Notes: a model not told the origin generated them from the letters alone. A stretch of DNA of 64,000 nucleotides from Ferruginibacter sp. (GCA_017983695.1 JAGOAX010000005.1:248001-312000); one strand, 5' to 3'. Positions 44,022 through 52,904 are shown, counted from the stretch's first letter. Translations and numbers: made by a program.

Positions 44022-44960
44022 ATGCGTCAATTTTTTAAGTACCTGCTGCGTACTATTCTGGCACTTTTTATTCTCATCAATATCATTGTTGCATTTCATG
44101 CGTATAAGTTTACTCACTTTTACAATGCCGGAGAAATTACCATAAAAACCCAGCAGGAAAAATCGGGTTGGGATAAAACAAAAGAAATATTATTTGGTAT
44201 AAATGCAGCAAAGCAAAAAAATTCTGCACCGGATTCAGCTAACCACGTTATTTTTTTAACTACAAAAGACAGTTTACAATTAGAAGCCTGGTATACTACA
44301 ATTGATAGTGCTAAGGGAACAGTATGTATGTTTCATGGACATGGTGGTAAAAAAAGTGGTAACAATGCAGAGGCAGCAGCATTCAGAAAAATGGGATACA
44401 ATACTTTTCAGTTAGACTTCAGGGCACATGGCAATAGTCAGGGTAATACCTGTACAATTGGTTACGACGAAGCCGAAGATGTGCAACTGGCTTATGATTT
44501 TATCAAGAACAAAGGCGAAAACAACATTGTATTGTGGGGCATATCAATGGGAGCATCTACCATTACAAAAGCCATAAATGATTATGCCTTACAACCAAAA
44601 AAAATAATTTTAGAAATGCCATTTGGCACTATAGAAGACGCCGTTGAAGGCCGTGTAAAAATGATGGGGTTACCAGCCCAGCCAGTATCTGTATTACTTA
44701 CTTTTTGGGGCGGAACAGAGCATGGCTTTTGGGCATTTAATATGAAGCCGCAGGAGTATGCCAAAAAAATTACCTGCCCGGTTTTATTGCAGTGGGGTAA
44801 AAACGATCCAAGAGTTAGCAGGAAAGAAGAGGATAAACTGTTTGCCAACCTTGCAGCAACCAACAAAAAATTTGTAGTGTATGAAAACAGCCAGCACGAA
44901 AGTTTGTGTAAAAAAGAAAATGAAAAATGGATTGCTGAAATAAATGCCTTTTTACAATAA
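44022..44960 (+). CDS. Membrane-anchored alpha/beta hydrolase
   Basis: 312 residues with an N-terminal membrane anchor ('LLRTILALFILINIIVAF', about 8-25). The fold landmarks are the oxyanion 'MFHGHGGKKSG', the nucleophile elbow 'WGISMGAST', the acid in 'LQWGKNDPRVS' and the histidine in 'ENSQHESLC'. This is like the serine aminopeptidase/BAAT group. The substrate is unknown. Its stop overlaps the queA ATG (TAATG), so the two are cotranscribed and probably translationally coupled. Confidence 0.87.
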   Translation: MRQFFKYLLRTILALFILINIIVAFHAYKFTHFYNAGEITIKTQQEKSGWDKTKEILFGINAAKQKNSAPDSANHVIFLTTKDSLQLEAWYTTIDSAKGTVCMFHGHGGKKSGNNAEAAAFRKMGYNTFQLDFRAHGNSQGNTCTIGYDEAEDVQLAYDFIKNKGENNIVLWGISMGASTITKAINDYALQPKKIILEMPFGTIEDAVEGRVKMMGLPAQPVSVLLTFWGGTEHGFWAFNMKPQEYAKKITCPVLLQWGKNDPRVSRKEEDKLFANLAATNKKFVVYENSQHESLCKKENEKWIAEINAFLQ

Positions 44961-46165
44961 TGCACCCTAAAGATATTTCCATACTTGATTTCACTTATCA
45001 ATTGCCGGATGATAAAATTGCATTGCATCCATTGAAGCAACGTGACGCCTCTAAATTACTGGTGTATAAAAAAGGTGTAATAATCCAGGATGTTTATCAG
45101 AATATAGCAACCTATCTGCCGCAAAACAGTTTACTTGTGTTTAACAATACAAAAGTTATTAATGCAAGGATACTCTTTACAAAACCAACAGGTGGTGTTA
45201 TAGAAATATTTTTATTGGAGCCTTACCAGGCAGATTATACCGGCACATTAACAGCAACAAAAACCTGCACCTGGAAATGTTTTATCGGTGGCGCCGGCAA
45301 ATGGAAAGATGGCTCACTTGAATTAAAAATTAAAGATGAAAAATTAAAAATTGATTTAAGGGAAAAACTTTCTGATGCTTACGTGGTGGAATTTAATTGG
45401 GGCGGTAATATTTCATTTGCAGAAATTTTAGAACAAACAGGCAATATCCCGTTACCTCCATACATAAAAAGAAAGCCTGCAACAGAAGATAAGGAACGTT
45501 ACCAAACCATTTATGCTTTACAAAATGGTTCGGTAGCGGCGCCTACTGCTGGCTTACATTTTACGCAAGATATTTTTAAAAGTTTTGAAGAAAAAAATAT
45601 CAGCAAAGACTTTGTTACCCTGCATGTAGGTGCCGGAACATTCAAGCCGGTAAAAGCGGCTACCATGCAGCAACACGAAATGCATGCCGAGTGGATTGAT
45701 GTAAGTACAATAGCCATTGAAAACATTATTGCCAATTTAGACAACACTATTGTTGCAGTTGGTACTACTTCATTAAGAACATTAGAAAGCCTGTATTGGC
45801 TGGGTGTAAAAGCATTGTTGCATCCTTCTTTGCCGCAATTACAAATTACACAATGGGAAGTGTATGACGAATTATCTGGAACAGACATTTCTGTTAAAGA
45901 CGCCTTACAAGCCTTGCTACAATGGCTGCAACAAAACAACCTTACGCAACTGTTTACACAAACACAAATATTAATTGCGCCGGGTTATCAATTTAAAATT
46001 GTTAAGGCATTGGTTACAAATTTTCATCAACCACAATCTACCCTATTATTATTGGTGGCTGCTGCTGTTGGAAATGATTGGAGAAGAATTTATTCCTCTG
46101 CTTTGGAAAATGACTTTCGCTTTTTAAGTTATGGCGATGGTAGCCTGCTGTTTATTGCTGAATAG
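44960..46165 (+). CDS. queA: S-adenosylmethionine:tRNA ribosyltransferase-isomerase
   Basis: 401 residues, somewhat longer than the ~345-360 typical of QueA. It transfers and isomerises the ribose of SAM to make epoxyqueuosine at tRNA position 34. Family blocks are 'FTYQLPDDKIALHPLKQRD', 'NSLLVFNNTKVINARI', 'LPPYIKRKP', 'YALQNGSVAAPTAGLHFT', 'LHVGAGTFKPV' and 'NFHQPQSTLLLLVAA'. The extra length is mostly in the middle (about residues 90-150). It may be a long-form paralogue. Its 3' end overlaps the convergent L,D-transpeptidase by 14 bp. Confidence 0.9.
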   Translation: MHPKDISILDFTYQLPDDKIALHPLKQRDASKLLVYKKGVIIQDVYQNIATYLPQNSLLVFNNTKVINARILFTKPTGGVIEIFLLEPYQADYTGTLTATKTCTWKCFIGGAGKWKDGSLELKIKDEKLKIDLREKLSDAYVVEFNWGGNISFAEILEQTGNIPLPPYIKRKPATEDKERYQTIYALQNGSVAAPTAGLHFTQDIFKSFEEKNISKDFVTLHVGAGTFKPVKAATMQQHEMHAEWIDVSTIAIENIIANLDNTIVAVGTTSLRTLESLYWLGVKALLHPSLPQLQITQWEVYDELSGTDISVKDALQALLQWLQQNNLTQLFTQTQILIAPGYQFKIVKALVTNFHQPQSTLLLLVAAAVGNDWRRIYSSALENDFRFLSYGDGSLLFIAE

Positions 46166-46751
46166 TAACCGGTGTGCCAACAGGTATATAACTGAACAGG
46201 TCTTTCATTTCGGTGTATTTTACACTTACGCAACCATCCGTCCAGTTATAAAAATTATCAACCGTCCACTCTTCATTGGGCCTTGTGGCATGGATGGCAA
46301 TACCATTTCCTATGTTGGCATTTTTAGGAATAAGTCCTTGTGCTTTACGCTGTTTAAATTTTTGAACACTTACATTATTAGGATAATCCAGTAATAATTC
46401 GGGGCCCCATTTTGCATGTATCTTTTTAAGAATTACTTTAAACTGTCCGTCGGGGGTACGCTTATCGCCTTCTTTCATTTTATCGCTCAGGTCTTTGCTG
46501 CCGAAAACAATCGGGTAAGTAGCATACCAGCCTTCATCGTCGTACACTTTTAATTCGTAATCGCTTTTATCAACAATAATGTAGTAGGGATTTTCTACAG
46601 TGTCGGCAACAACAGGTTTTGGCTTTTTAGCCAATTTTGCAGTACGTGGTTTAGCAACAGGCTTTTTCTTTTTACCCTTATCAATAGTAAAAGAAACCAG
46701 CACCAGTAAAAAAATTGATAAAAAAATATGATTAAAACGAACCAGTTTCAT
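46152..46751 (-). CDS. L,D-transpeptidase (YkuD) family protein
   Basis: 199 residues with an N-terminal signal-anchor ('IFLSIFLLVLVSFTI'), then a Lys/Pro/Ala-rich stalk and the YkuD domain. The catalytic motif is 'IAIHATRP' with 'WTDGCVSV': the Cys and the upstream His are present, while the usual SHGCxR reads TDGCVS, as in the ErfK/YafK-like branch. It likely cross-links peptidoglycan or attaches proteins to it in the periplasm. Single gene, convergent with queA. Confidence 0.87.
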   Translation of the reverse strand: MKLVRFNHIFLSIFLLVLVSFTIDKGKKKKPVAKPRTAKLAKKPKPVVADTVENPYYIIVDKSDYELKVYDDEGWYATYPIVFGSKDLSDKMKEGDKRTPDGQFKVILKKIHAKWGPELLLDYPNNVSVQKFKQRKAQGLIPKNANIGNGIAIHATRPNEEWTVDNFYNWTDGCVSVKYTEMKDLFSYIPVGTPVTIQQ

Positions 46752-46920
46752 GCCCTATAATTTGTATTCCTGTTATGCAAACGCTGTGCCACGCAAAAAT
46801 ATTTTAAAAGGGTGGATAACATTAACAAATTATAGGCAATGTGGAAAAATTACGGCTGAATAAGTATAGAATAGCCCTAAGTATAAATACGGCGTTGTAT
46901 AATCAGCGGATCTGCCTAAA

Positions 46921-46949
46921 TAAAAAACCTCCGGATTTTACCGGAGGTT
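46921..46949 (-). terminator. Intrinsic terminator of the sigma/anti-sigma/barrel operon
   Basis: A 9-bp perfect stem, AACCTCCGG/CCGGAGGTT (46926-46934, 46941-46949). On the minus strand it is followed by a T run (plus-strand A at 46922-46927). It lies 75 bp past the stop of the barrel gene. Confidence 0.85.
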
Positions 46950-46964
46950 GTATTTTAAACCCAA

Positions 46965-47003
46965 CCCCTCGCCTGTTTACACCCGGGGTTCAACAGGCTG
47001 GGG
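46965..47003. repeat. Inverted repeat GCCTGTT/AACAGGC with flanking C4/G4
   Basis: GCCTGTT (46971-46977) pairs with AACAGGC (46992-46998). CCCC at 46965-46968 and GGGG at 47000-47003 extend the stem with a 2-nt mismatch. It sits in the 3' untranslated region of the barrel gene, just before the terminator. A second palindromic core, CCCGGGG, lies in the loop. Confidence 0.55.
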
Positions 47004-47023
47004 GAATGAGTGAGAGAGCTTTT

Positions 47024-47890
47024 TTACCAGTTGCTGAAGCGAAAACCAACTGTATATGGCCGCATATCAAGGCTATGATCGTATATAGATTTTGGGCTGT
47101 AAGAGCCATAAAAACGTATTGGGCCAAGGCCTAACTCTGCCACATAGCTGAGCTTAAAAGTATTTAAATCATAATCGCCTTTATTACGGTCTTTACCACG
47201 TTCGTCGCTTTTTTGTTTATTACGCTGGCTAAACAAATAGCCTGCACTAACGCCTGCGCTAAGGCTAATACCTTTTTTGCGGCTATTGGGGTTGCTTACA
47301 AAATTGAGCATAACAGGCACTGTTAAATAATCTGTTGCCAGTTTATTTTTAGAAAAGCTGATGGAATCCCTGAAAATAAAAGGTGAATTGGTTTGTGTGG
47401 CTGTATAAGCTACAGGACCATTTTCTTTATAACTTACTGAAGATTTATACCTGTAATTATTTATTTCCAACCCAACGCCGTATTTTAAATTAACATGGTG
47501 CTGTATTAAATTCAACCGCTGCATAAAAAGCCAGATGTTCACATTTACACTTTTGCCGGAACGTAATTTAAAATCATTCTTATCCAGATTTGGATAGCCT
47601 GGCCGGTTGATAAGATAAGACCCTGTGGTAGCATAATTTGTTTTGTCAGTGTAATTATTAAACCCAACATCTACTATCCACCAGTTGGTGCTTACATTGG
47701 GGTTCTTTTTCTTTGTTTTGTCTTTTCTGCCCATGGTAATATTTACATCCTTATCTTTTTTACCATTTTTTACGATAATGATACCCCCGATACGAATGGT
47801 ATCTGATTTTTTTGTTGTTGTACTGTCTGTTTGAGCCGTTGCGGTTGAGCAAATAATTGCTGCCGCTAAAAATGTAATTAGCTGTTTCAT
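47024..47890 (-). CDS. Outer-membrane beta-barrel protein (PorT-like)
   Basis: 288 residues with a signal peptide ending 'CSTATAQTD' (residue 20). A short Lys/Thr-rich stretch ('KNGKKDKDVNITMGRKDKTK') precedes the barrel strands: 'WWIVDVGFNNYTDKTNY', 'VNLKYGVGLEINNYRYK', 'GISLSAGVSAGYLF', 'YVAELGLGPIRFYGSY' and a terminal 'YTVGFRFSNW'. The terminal aromatic fits BAM-dependent insertion. It is last in the operon with the ECF sigma and anti-sigma genes and is probably their envelope target or sensor. Confidence 0.78.
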   Translation of the reverse strand: MKQLITFLAAAIICSTATAQTDSTTTKKSDTIRIGGIIIVKNGKKDKDVNITMGRKDKTKKKNPNVSTNWWIVDVGFNNYTDKTNYATTGSYLINRPGYPNLDKNDFKLRSGKSVNVNIWLFMQRLNLIQHHVNLKYGVGLEINNYRYKSSVSYKENGPVAYTATQTNSPFIFRDSISFSKNKLATDYLTVPVMLNFVSNPNSRKKGISLSAGVSAGYLFSQRNKQKSDERGKDRNKGDYDLNTFKLSYVAELGLGPIRFYGSYSPKSIYDHSLDMRPYTVGFRFSNW

Positions 47891-47908
47891 GGTGTTCTGT
47901 TTTAAAAA

Positions 47909-49036
47909 TTATTTAATCGCAATGTCGAAGCCGGCAATTTTAATACCGTTACCTGTTTTTATATTGGCGTTGCGTTCCACCAGGCGTTTTACTTTCCGGA
48001 AAAGTCCGCCGAGTTTAGATTTTTTGACATTGTCTTCTTTCATGTAAAGTACTTTGTCGTTATTAGTTTCTTCATCATTACCCTGGGTAAAATTGGTATT
48101 TAAAGCGTATCCATTAAGTATTGCTGTATTTGCTTTATCAACCTGCTGAGCAACTTCAACTTTATTTCCGGAGTTTATATCGATGTTTGCTCTTTCTGTT
48201 GGTGGTACGATTGCTATTGCTGTTTTGTTACCTTCACTATTGTTAAAATTATTATAAACGGGCTGTGGTAAATTATTACTGGGTTTTTTATTCTCTTTTT
48301 CTAAAGCAATGCTACTATTATCTTTTACTGTCCTTAAAATTTGTTGAACATTATTTTGTACGGCCGGGATATTTTTTTTGCTACCTGTATTTGTTGAACC
48401 CGTATTATTTGTAGCAGCAGTATTTACATTGGTGCTGCTATTTTTTTCAGTTTGCCCAATTGCTGTATCAACAATATTTGAAATAACCGGTGTTGTTTTA
48501 ATATCAGTTTTTTTGGCCACATCATTTACATCACCTGCCTTTGTAATATTATTAACCACCGAAACGGTAGCCCATGTGCCAAAGCCGAGTAATATTGCTG
48601 CAGCTGCAATTCTAAACCATGGCATACCCACTACCCTGCCCTTTTCTTTTTTGTACAATATTTTTTTATCGGGAAATACAATTGCAGTATCGGCCTGCAG
48701 TTTGGTCTGCTGTAATACAGTAAATTCTTTATTAGCGGCAGCATCGGCAGCCAACAATTGCTGCATGTTTAATTTAGCGGCAGCATTTAATTCGCCATCT
48801 ATGTATAACAACAAATTCTCCTGCAGTGGAGTTATTTCTTCTTTTAATAAAGTATGCTTGTTTTCAAAAACAACAGCATCGGAGTTAAAGATGGTTTGCT
48901 GTAACATCAGCAGCTCTTCTTTTAAATCAGCATTTTCCTGCACAAATACTTCCACAGCATTCCTTTCCGCAGCAGATAATTCATTATCTACATACAGCAG
49001 AAAAAACTCTTCGTAATTATGTCGGTTAATGTTCAT
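47909..49036 (-). CDS. Anti-sigma-like membrane protein with duplicated N-terminal domain
   Basis: 375 residues. The cytosolic part contains two copies of the same unit: 'EEFFLLYVDNELSAAERNAV' at 8-27 and 'QENLLLYIDGELNAAAKLNM' at about 72-91. A single membrane span is at about 137-155 ('WFRIAAAAILLGFGTWATV'). A long Asn/Thr/Ser-rich periplasmic tail follows (about 160-370), ending 'NGIKIAGFDIAIK'. It probably binds the sigma factor encoded 97 bp upstream. The unusual feature is the tandem sigma-binding unit. Confidence 0.75.
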   Translation of the reverse strand: MNINRHNYEEFFLLYVDNELSAAERNAVEVFVQENADLKEELLMLQQTIFNSDAVVFENKHTLLKEEITPLQENLLLYIDGELNAAAKLNMQQLLAADAAANKEFTVLQQTKLQADTAIVFPDKKILYKKEKGRVVGMPWFRIAAAAILLGFGTWATVSVVNNITKAGDVNDVAKKTDIKTTPVISNIVDTAIGQTEKNSSTNVNTAATNNTGSTNTGSKKNIPAVQNNVQQILRTVKDNSSIALEKENKKPSNNLPQPVYNNFNNSEGNKTAIAIVPPTERANIDINSGNKVEVAQQVDKANTAILNGYALNTNFTQGNDEETNNDKVLYMKEDNVKKSKLGGLFRKVKRLVERNANIKTGNGIKIAGFDIAIK

Positions 49037-49081
49037 TCTTGTCTCAATATATATTTTATATTATACGAATTAGTACGGATT

Positions 49082-49111
49082 ACACTAATTAATACATACT
49101 CCAATTCGTGT
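49082..49111. repeat. Imperfect palindrome ACACTAATT/AATTCGTGT
   Basis: Nine-bp arms (49082-49090, 49103-49111) with one mismatch, inside a 97-bp gap rich in near-repeats of AATTnGTGTAAT and TAATCCGTGT. The gap separates the sigma and anti-sigma genes of the operon and looks like a dispersed repeat. Confidence 0.5.
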
Positions 49112-49133
49112 AATTAGTTTAATCCGTGTCATA

Positions 49134-49619
49134 CTAAATAACATTTTCCACTTTTACAATATACTCCCTCAATAATAACCTTGCCCTGTGCAAATAAACT
49201 TTTACCTGGCTTTCATTTAATCCTGTTATTTGTCCAATTTCTTCGTAACTGTAACCCTCATAATCTTTCAGCATTACCAAACTCCGTTGTGTTTCATTCA
49301 GTTTAGATAAGGCTTCATTTAAAATACGTTTGGTATCATGCTTTTGATGGGTACTTCCTTTTGCATCATCATTAAATTCTTCTTTTAAGCTTATCCTTTT
49401 ATTTTTCCTGATATGGTCAATCATTTGGTTATAGGCAACGGTAAACAAAAAGCTTTTACTCCTTTCATTATCTACTGTTTCCCGGCTTATCCACATCTTT
49501 TCAAACGCACCCTGCACCACATCCCTGGCGTCCTCTTCATGCCTCAGGTTTTTGAGGATAAAGCGGTACACATTATCAGCATACAGGTTTACGCATTCAT
49601 TGTATTCTCTCTCCGTCAT
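49134..49619 (-). CDS. ECF-type RNA polymerase sigma factor
   Basis: 161 residues. Region 2: 'DNVYRFILKNLRHEEDARDV' then 'VQGAFEKMWISRETVDNER' and 'FLFTVAYNQMIDHIRKNKR'. Region 4 HTH: 'LKDYEGYSYEEIGQITGLN' then 'ESQVKVYLHRARLLLREYI'. It is the standard Bacteroidota ECF group. It heads the operon with the anti-sigma-like and barrel genes, and a candidate self-type promoter lies just upstream (49647-49676). Confidence 0.93.
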   Translation of the reverse strand: MTEREYNECVNLYADNVYRFILKNLRHEEDARDVVQGAFEKMWISRETVDNERSKSFLFTVAYNQMIDHIRKNKRISLKEEFNDDAKGSTHQKHDTKRILNEALSKLNETQRSLVMLKDYEGYSYEEIGQITGLNESQVKVYLHRARLLLREYIVKVENVI

Positions 49620-49646
49620 ACAGGTGTTAGGCGTTGGTTTTTTGTA

Positions 49647-49676
49647 TTATACGAAGGTCTGTAATAAAAAGTTACA
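49647..49676 (-). promoter_or_regulatory. Candidate ECF promoter TGTAAC-N17-CGTATAA
   Basis: On the minus strand TGTAAC (49676-49671) followed by a T run, a 17-nt spacer and CGTATAA (49653-49647). The sigma ATG lies 27 nt downstream. Autoregulation is common for such ECF operons and is inferred here from the box form and position. Confidence 0.55.
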
Positions 49677-49712
49677 GGAAAAGTGGATTTTTTTGTGATA
49701 GAACACAGATTG

Positions 49713-49758
49713 GGCTGATTTAACTAATAATCACTGATTAAATCAGTGCAAATCAGCC
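49713..49758. repeat. Nested palindrome GGCTGATTT...AAATCAGCC with inner CACTGATT-A-AATCAGTG
   Basis: The inner 8-bp palindrome (49732-49739, 49741-49748) and outer 9-bp arms (49713-49721, 49750-49758) are all perfect. It lies between the divergent sigma and kbl genes. The form is that of a dispersed REP-like element. Confidence 0.7.
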
Positions 49759-49766
49759 TAAATTTG
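49759..49766 (+). promoter_or_regulatory. -7 box TAAATTTG for kbl, abutting the palindrome
   Basis: Fits TAnnTTTG and begins at the base after the outer palindrome arm. The kbl ATG (49785) is 18 nt downstream. The -33 region would therefore lie inside the repeat. Confidence 0.45.
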
Positions 49767-49784
49767 TCCCAAACTAAACGCATT

Positions 49785-50972
49785 ATGAACCAATCTTTCG
49801 TAAACCGTATTGCCACCGAAGTAGAAGAGATAAGAACCGCCGGCCTGTTTAAAAACGAACGTATTATTGCCAGTGAACAGGGTGCCGAAATAATTGTTGG
49901 CGGAAAAAACGTGTTAAACTTTTGTGCTAATAACTACCTGGGCTTATCCAGCCACCCAAAGGTAGTGGCCGCTGCCAAAAAATATATTGACCTCCGTGGC
50001 TATGGCATGAGCAGTGTACGTTTTATATGCGGCACTCAGGATATCCATAAAGAACTGGAAAAAAAGATCGCTGATTTTTTGGGTACAGAAGATACCATTT
50101 TATACGCCGCTGCTTTTGATGCCAACGGTGGGGTTTTTGAACCTTTGTTTAATGAACAGGATGCCATCATCAGCGATGCCCTGAACCATGCCAGTATTAT
50201 TGATGGTGTACGTTTATGTAAAGCACAACGCTTCCGTTACGAGCATAATAATATGGAAGATTTGGAAGCTAAGCTTAAAGAAAGCGCTCATTTACGCAGC
50301 CGTATAATTGTAACCGACGGTAGTTTTAGTATGGATGGCACTATTGCACAGCTGGATAAAATTTGTGACTTAGCTGATCAATACGATGCCATTGTAATGA
50401 TTGACGAATGCCATTCATCTGGCTTTTTAGGAAAAACCGGGAGGGGCACTCATGAATACCGTGGTGTTATGGGCCGTATTGATATTATCACCGGCACATT
50501 GGGTAAAGCACTTGGGGGGGCAAGCGGTGGCTTTACAAGTGGTAAAAAAGAAATTATTGAAATGCTGCGCCAGCGTAGCCGTCCTTATCTCTTCTCTAAT
50601 ACCGTTGCGCCGAGTATTGTTGGCGCCAGCATTGCCGTACTGGACATGTTAAGCGAAACCACATCACTGAGGGATAAACTGGAATATAATACCAAATACT
50701 TCCGCAGTAAAATGACTGAAGCCGGTTTTGATATAAAACCCGGTGACCATCCGATTGTACCCATTATGTTGTACGATGCTGTAATTGCTCAAAACTTTGC
50801 TGCCAAATTACTGGAAGAAGGTATTTATGTTATTGGTTTCTTTTTTCCCGTGGTGGCAAAAGGCCAGGCAAGAATACGGGTGCAATTAAGTGCAGCACAT
50901 GACCAGGGCCATTTAGACAAAGCAATTGCTGCTTTTACAAAAATTGGAAAAGTGTTAGCGGTATTGAAATAA
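49785..50972 (+). CDS. kbl: Glycine C-acetyltransferase (2-amino-3-ketobutyrate CoA ligase)
   Basis: 395 residues from the ATG at 49785. The frame extends to a GTG at 49746, but that part lies in a repeat and is not conserved. It is a PLP-dependent alpha-oxoamine synthase: 'VLNFCANNYLGLSSHPKVV', 'GTQDIHKELEKKIADF', 'DECHSSGFLG' and the PLP lysine in 'ITGTLGKALGGASGGFTSG'. It makes glycine and acetyl-CoA from threonine-derived aminoacetone precursor. It is followed after 27 bp by an S1/P1 nuclease. No tdh gene is in the window. Confidence 0.93.
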   Translation: MNQSFVNRIATEVEEIRTAGLFKNERIIASEQGAEIIVGGKNVLNFCANNYLGLSSHPKVVAAAKKYIDLRGYGMSSVRFICGTQDIHKELEKKIADFLGTEDTILYAAAFDANGGVFEPLFNEQDAIISDALNHASIIDGVRLCKAQRFRYEHNNMEDLEAKLKESAHLRSRIIVTDGSFSMDGTIAQLDKICDLADQYDAIVMIDECHSSGFLGKTGRGTHEYRGVMGRIDIITGTLGKALGGASGGFTSGKKEIIEMLRQRSRPYLFSNTVAPSIVGASIAVLDMLSETTSLRDKLEYNTKYFRSKMTEAGFDIKPGDHPIVPIMLYDAVIAQNFAAKLLEEGIYVIGFFFPVVAKGQARIRVQLSAAHDQGHLDKAIAAFTKIGKVLAVLK

Positions 50973-50999
50973 TTTTACTTCATTAAAAATATATCAGTT

Positions 51000-51782
51000 A
51001 TGAAAAAGTTTTGCATCGTTGCTTTAATATTCTGTTTACCACTTAGCTCTTTAGCATGGGGTATGCTGGGCCACCGTGTTGTTGGCGAAATAGCAGACAG
51101 TTATTTAACTAAAAAAACAAAAAAACAAATTGCGGAAATTTTGGGTAATGAATCCGTTGCCATGAGCAGTAACTGGGCTGATTTTATAAAAAGCGACCCG
51201 GCATACAACTATCTTTCTAACTGGCATTTTATAAATTTCAAAAGCGGTTTGTCTCAACAGCAGTTTAATGATTTTTTAGCGGCCGACACTGCTGCTGATG
51301 CATACACCAAAATTAAAATGCTTACAGCAGAGCTAAAAAATAGAAATTTAGCTGCCGATAAAAAAATACTGTACCTGCGTGTGCTGATACATTTGGTGGG
51401 GGATATACACCAGCCACTGCACACCGGCAGGCTGGAAGACCGTGGCGGCAACAGCATACGGGTGCTTTGGTTTAGAGATACAGTAAACCTGCACCAGGTT
51501 TGGGACGACAGGCTGATTAACTTTCAGCAATTGAGTTATACAGAATATGCCACTGCTGTTAACCACGCCACAAAAGACGAATTAAATGTATTACAAAACG
51601 AGCCGCTGGAAACATGGTTATATCAATCTTATCAATTGAGTGAAAAAATTTACAACGATATTAAAAATCCCTTTCAACCCCTAGATTACAAGTATAATTT
51701 TAATTACCTGGCACCGCTTAATACACAATTATTAAGGGGTGGTGTGCATTTGGCTGCATTACTGAATGAAATTTTTGGGTGA
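51000..51782 (+). CDS. Secreted S1/P1-type nuclease
   Basis: 260 residues with a signal peptide ending 'LPLSSLAWG', so that the mature protein starts with the zinc-ligand Trp ('WGMLGHRVVGEIAD'). The zinc motifs are 'SNWHFINF', 'HLVGDIHQPLHTG' and 'NLHQVWDDRLI', in the order of the trinuclear-zinc S1/P1 family that degrades single-stranded nucleic acids outside the cell. It is 27 bp after kbl, so probably cotranscribed, though functionally unrelated. Confidence 0.93.
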   Translation: MKKFCIVALIFCLPLSSLAWGMLGHRVVGEIADSYLTKKTKKQIAEILGNESVAMSSNWADFIKSDPAYNYLSNWHFINFKSGLSQQQFNDFLAADTAADAYTKIKMLTAELKNRNLAADKKILYLRVLIHLVGDIHQPLHTGRLEDRGGNSIRVLWFRDTVNLHQVWDDRLINFQQLSYTEYATAVNHATKDELNVLQNEPLETWLYQSYQLSEKIYNDIKNPFQPLDYKYNFNYLAPLNTQLLRGGVHLAALLNEIFG

Positions 51783-51800
51783 TCGTTTTATAAAAGGATA

Positions 51801-52904
51801 TTACCTGGCATTTTCACAAAAAAATTCTGTTTCATAAACATCGTGTGAATACCGGCTGCTTACGCTGCTGTAACCACTGCCGGAATATTGCTGCTTTATG
51901 GTAAAATCGTACAAAATGCAGTTGCCATTTTTTTGTTTAGCAGCAATTGCTGCAGATTGTGTACGGCAAATAATTGCACCACTTACCGCATGACGGATTA
52001 TATCCCACTCCCTGCTGGCAATATTTATTTTAATTATGGTTTCATTCCAGCCTTCGTTTACAAAAGCTTCTTTAAACTCAGCTTCTAAGGCAGTATTAAC
52101 AACAACAGCTTTGGGCATAAATGTATTTTTAAGCCGGTCTTGTCTTTTCTTAAATGCTTTTGCGGCTACCTCTTCCATTGAACCTACCGCAGCTAATGCT
52201 TCTTTTGCCTTTATTAAAACAGCAGCAGCCTCCTGCATATTTGGGTAAACTTTAGTTGCTGCACTCCAATAGGCTACTTCACCAACCAATCTCCTATATG
52301 CAATTTTTACATTTATTACAAACTCTTTTTGCATCTCTTTAATATAACCATCAATCCTTTTTTTAGCTGCCTCCGACATTGATTTCAAATAATCTTCACA
52401 AACTTCGACTCCAACCATACTGCCGGCCAGTACTTTTTTTACTTTTTCGTTGTATTCATCCAGTTGCTTTATATGACTTGCAATATCAGCCTCTTCATTA
52501 CCAGTGGCAGGCATTGCAACATCATTATCAGACATAAATATTCCAGCACACCCATCGCCATTTTTGTTACTGTGCCTTGTCTTACCATCAAAGGCATCAT
52601 TTCTTTCCTTAAAAACAGCAGCCACTCCATCTTCGTAAGGTTTTAAAAATTGCTCCATTGCGGCTACATCATAAGCAGGGTCTTTTGTTTTTACATACCT
52701 CAGTTGAACTTTAGCCCTGTCAAGCAAAATTTTAAAAGCAGGAGTCTTTCCGTTACTTCCCTCTGTGCCGGTCTTTTTAATATCATCGGCCAGTTTCCAA
52801 AAATTATCAACAAAGGTTTTTGCTTTACCCGTGTAACTATTACTGGTTTGGGCAAAAGTGTTTACCGAAATAAAAATGGTAAGGACTAAAATAAATTTTT
52901 TCAT
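51801..52904 (-). CDS. Secreted helical protein, unknown function
   Basis: 367 residues with a signal peptide ending 'SVNTFAQTS' (residue 19). It is largely helical and Lys-rich ('KVKKVLAGSMVGVEVCEDYL', 'AVLIKAKEALAAVGSMEEVA'), with a C-terminal part rich in Ser, Tyr and Lys ('QQYSGSGYSSVSSRYSHDVY') that looks like a beta domain, including 'SGAIICRTQSAAIAAKQKNG'. No domain was recognised. It is convergent with the nuclease gene (18-bp gap) and has a 281-bp upstream gap with no other feature. Confidence 0.6.
   Translation of the reverse strand: MKKFILVLTIFISVNTFAQTSNSYTGKAKTFVDNFWKLADDIKKTGTEGSNGKTPAFKILLDRAKVQLRYVKTKDPAYDVAAMEQFLKPYEDGVAAVFKERNDAFDGKTRHSNKNGDGCAGIFMSDNDVAMPATGNEEADIASHIKQLDEYNEKVKKVLAGSMVGVEVCEDYLKSMSEAAKKRIDGYIKEMQKEFVINVKIAYRRLVGEVAYWSAATKVYPNMQEAAAVLIKAKEALAAVGSMEEVAAKAFKKRQDRLKNTFMPKAVVVNTALEAEFKEAFVNEGWNETIIKINIASREWDIIRHAVSGAIICRTQSAAIAAKQKNGNCILYDFTIKQQYSGSGYSSVSSRYSHDVYETEFFCENAR

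Noticed and set aside
46841..47134. 97-residue open frame on the plus strand
   Set aside because: It spans the minus-strand terminator at 46921-46949, overlaps the barrel gene and has no domain features or plausible leader.
49082..49758. Possible CRISPR array from the clustered palindromes
   Set aside because: The palindromes differ from each other, and there are no regularly spaced spacers and no cas genes.
49746..49784. GTG-initiated extension of kbl
   Set aside because: The extra 13 codons are encoded by the palindromic repeat and the -7 box; the ATG at 49785 matches the family start.
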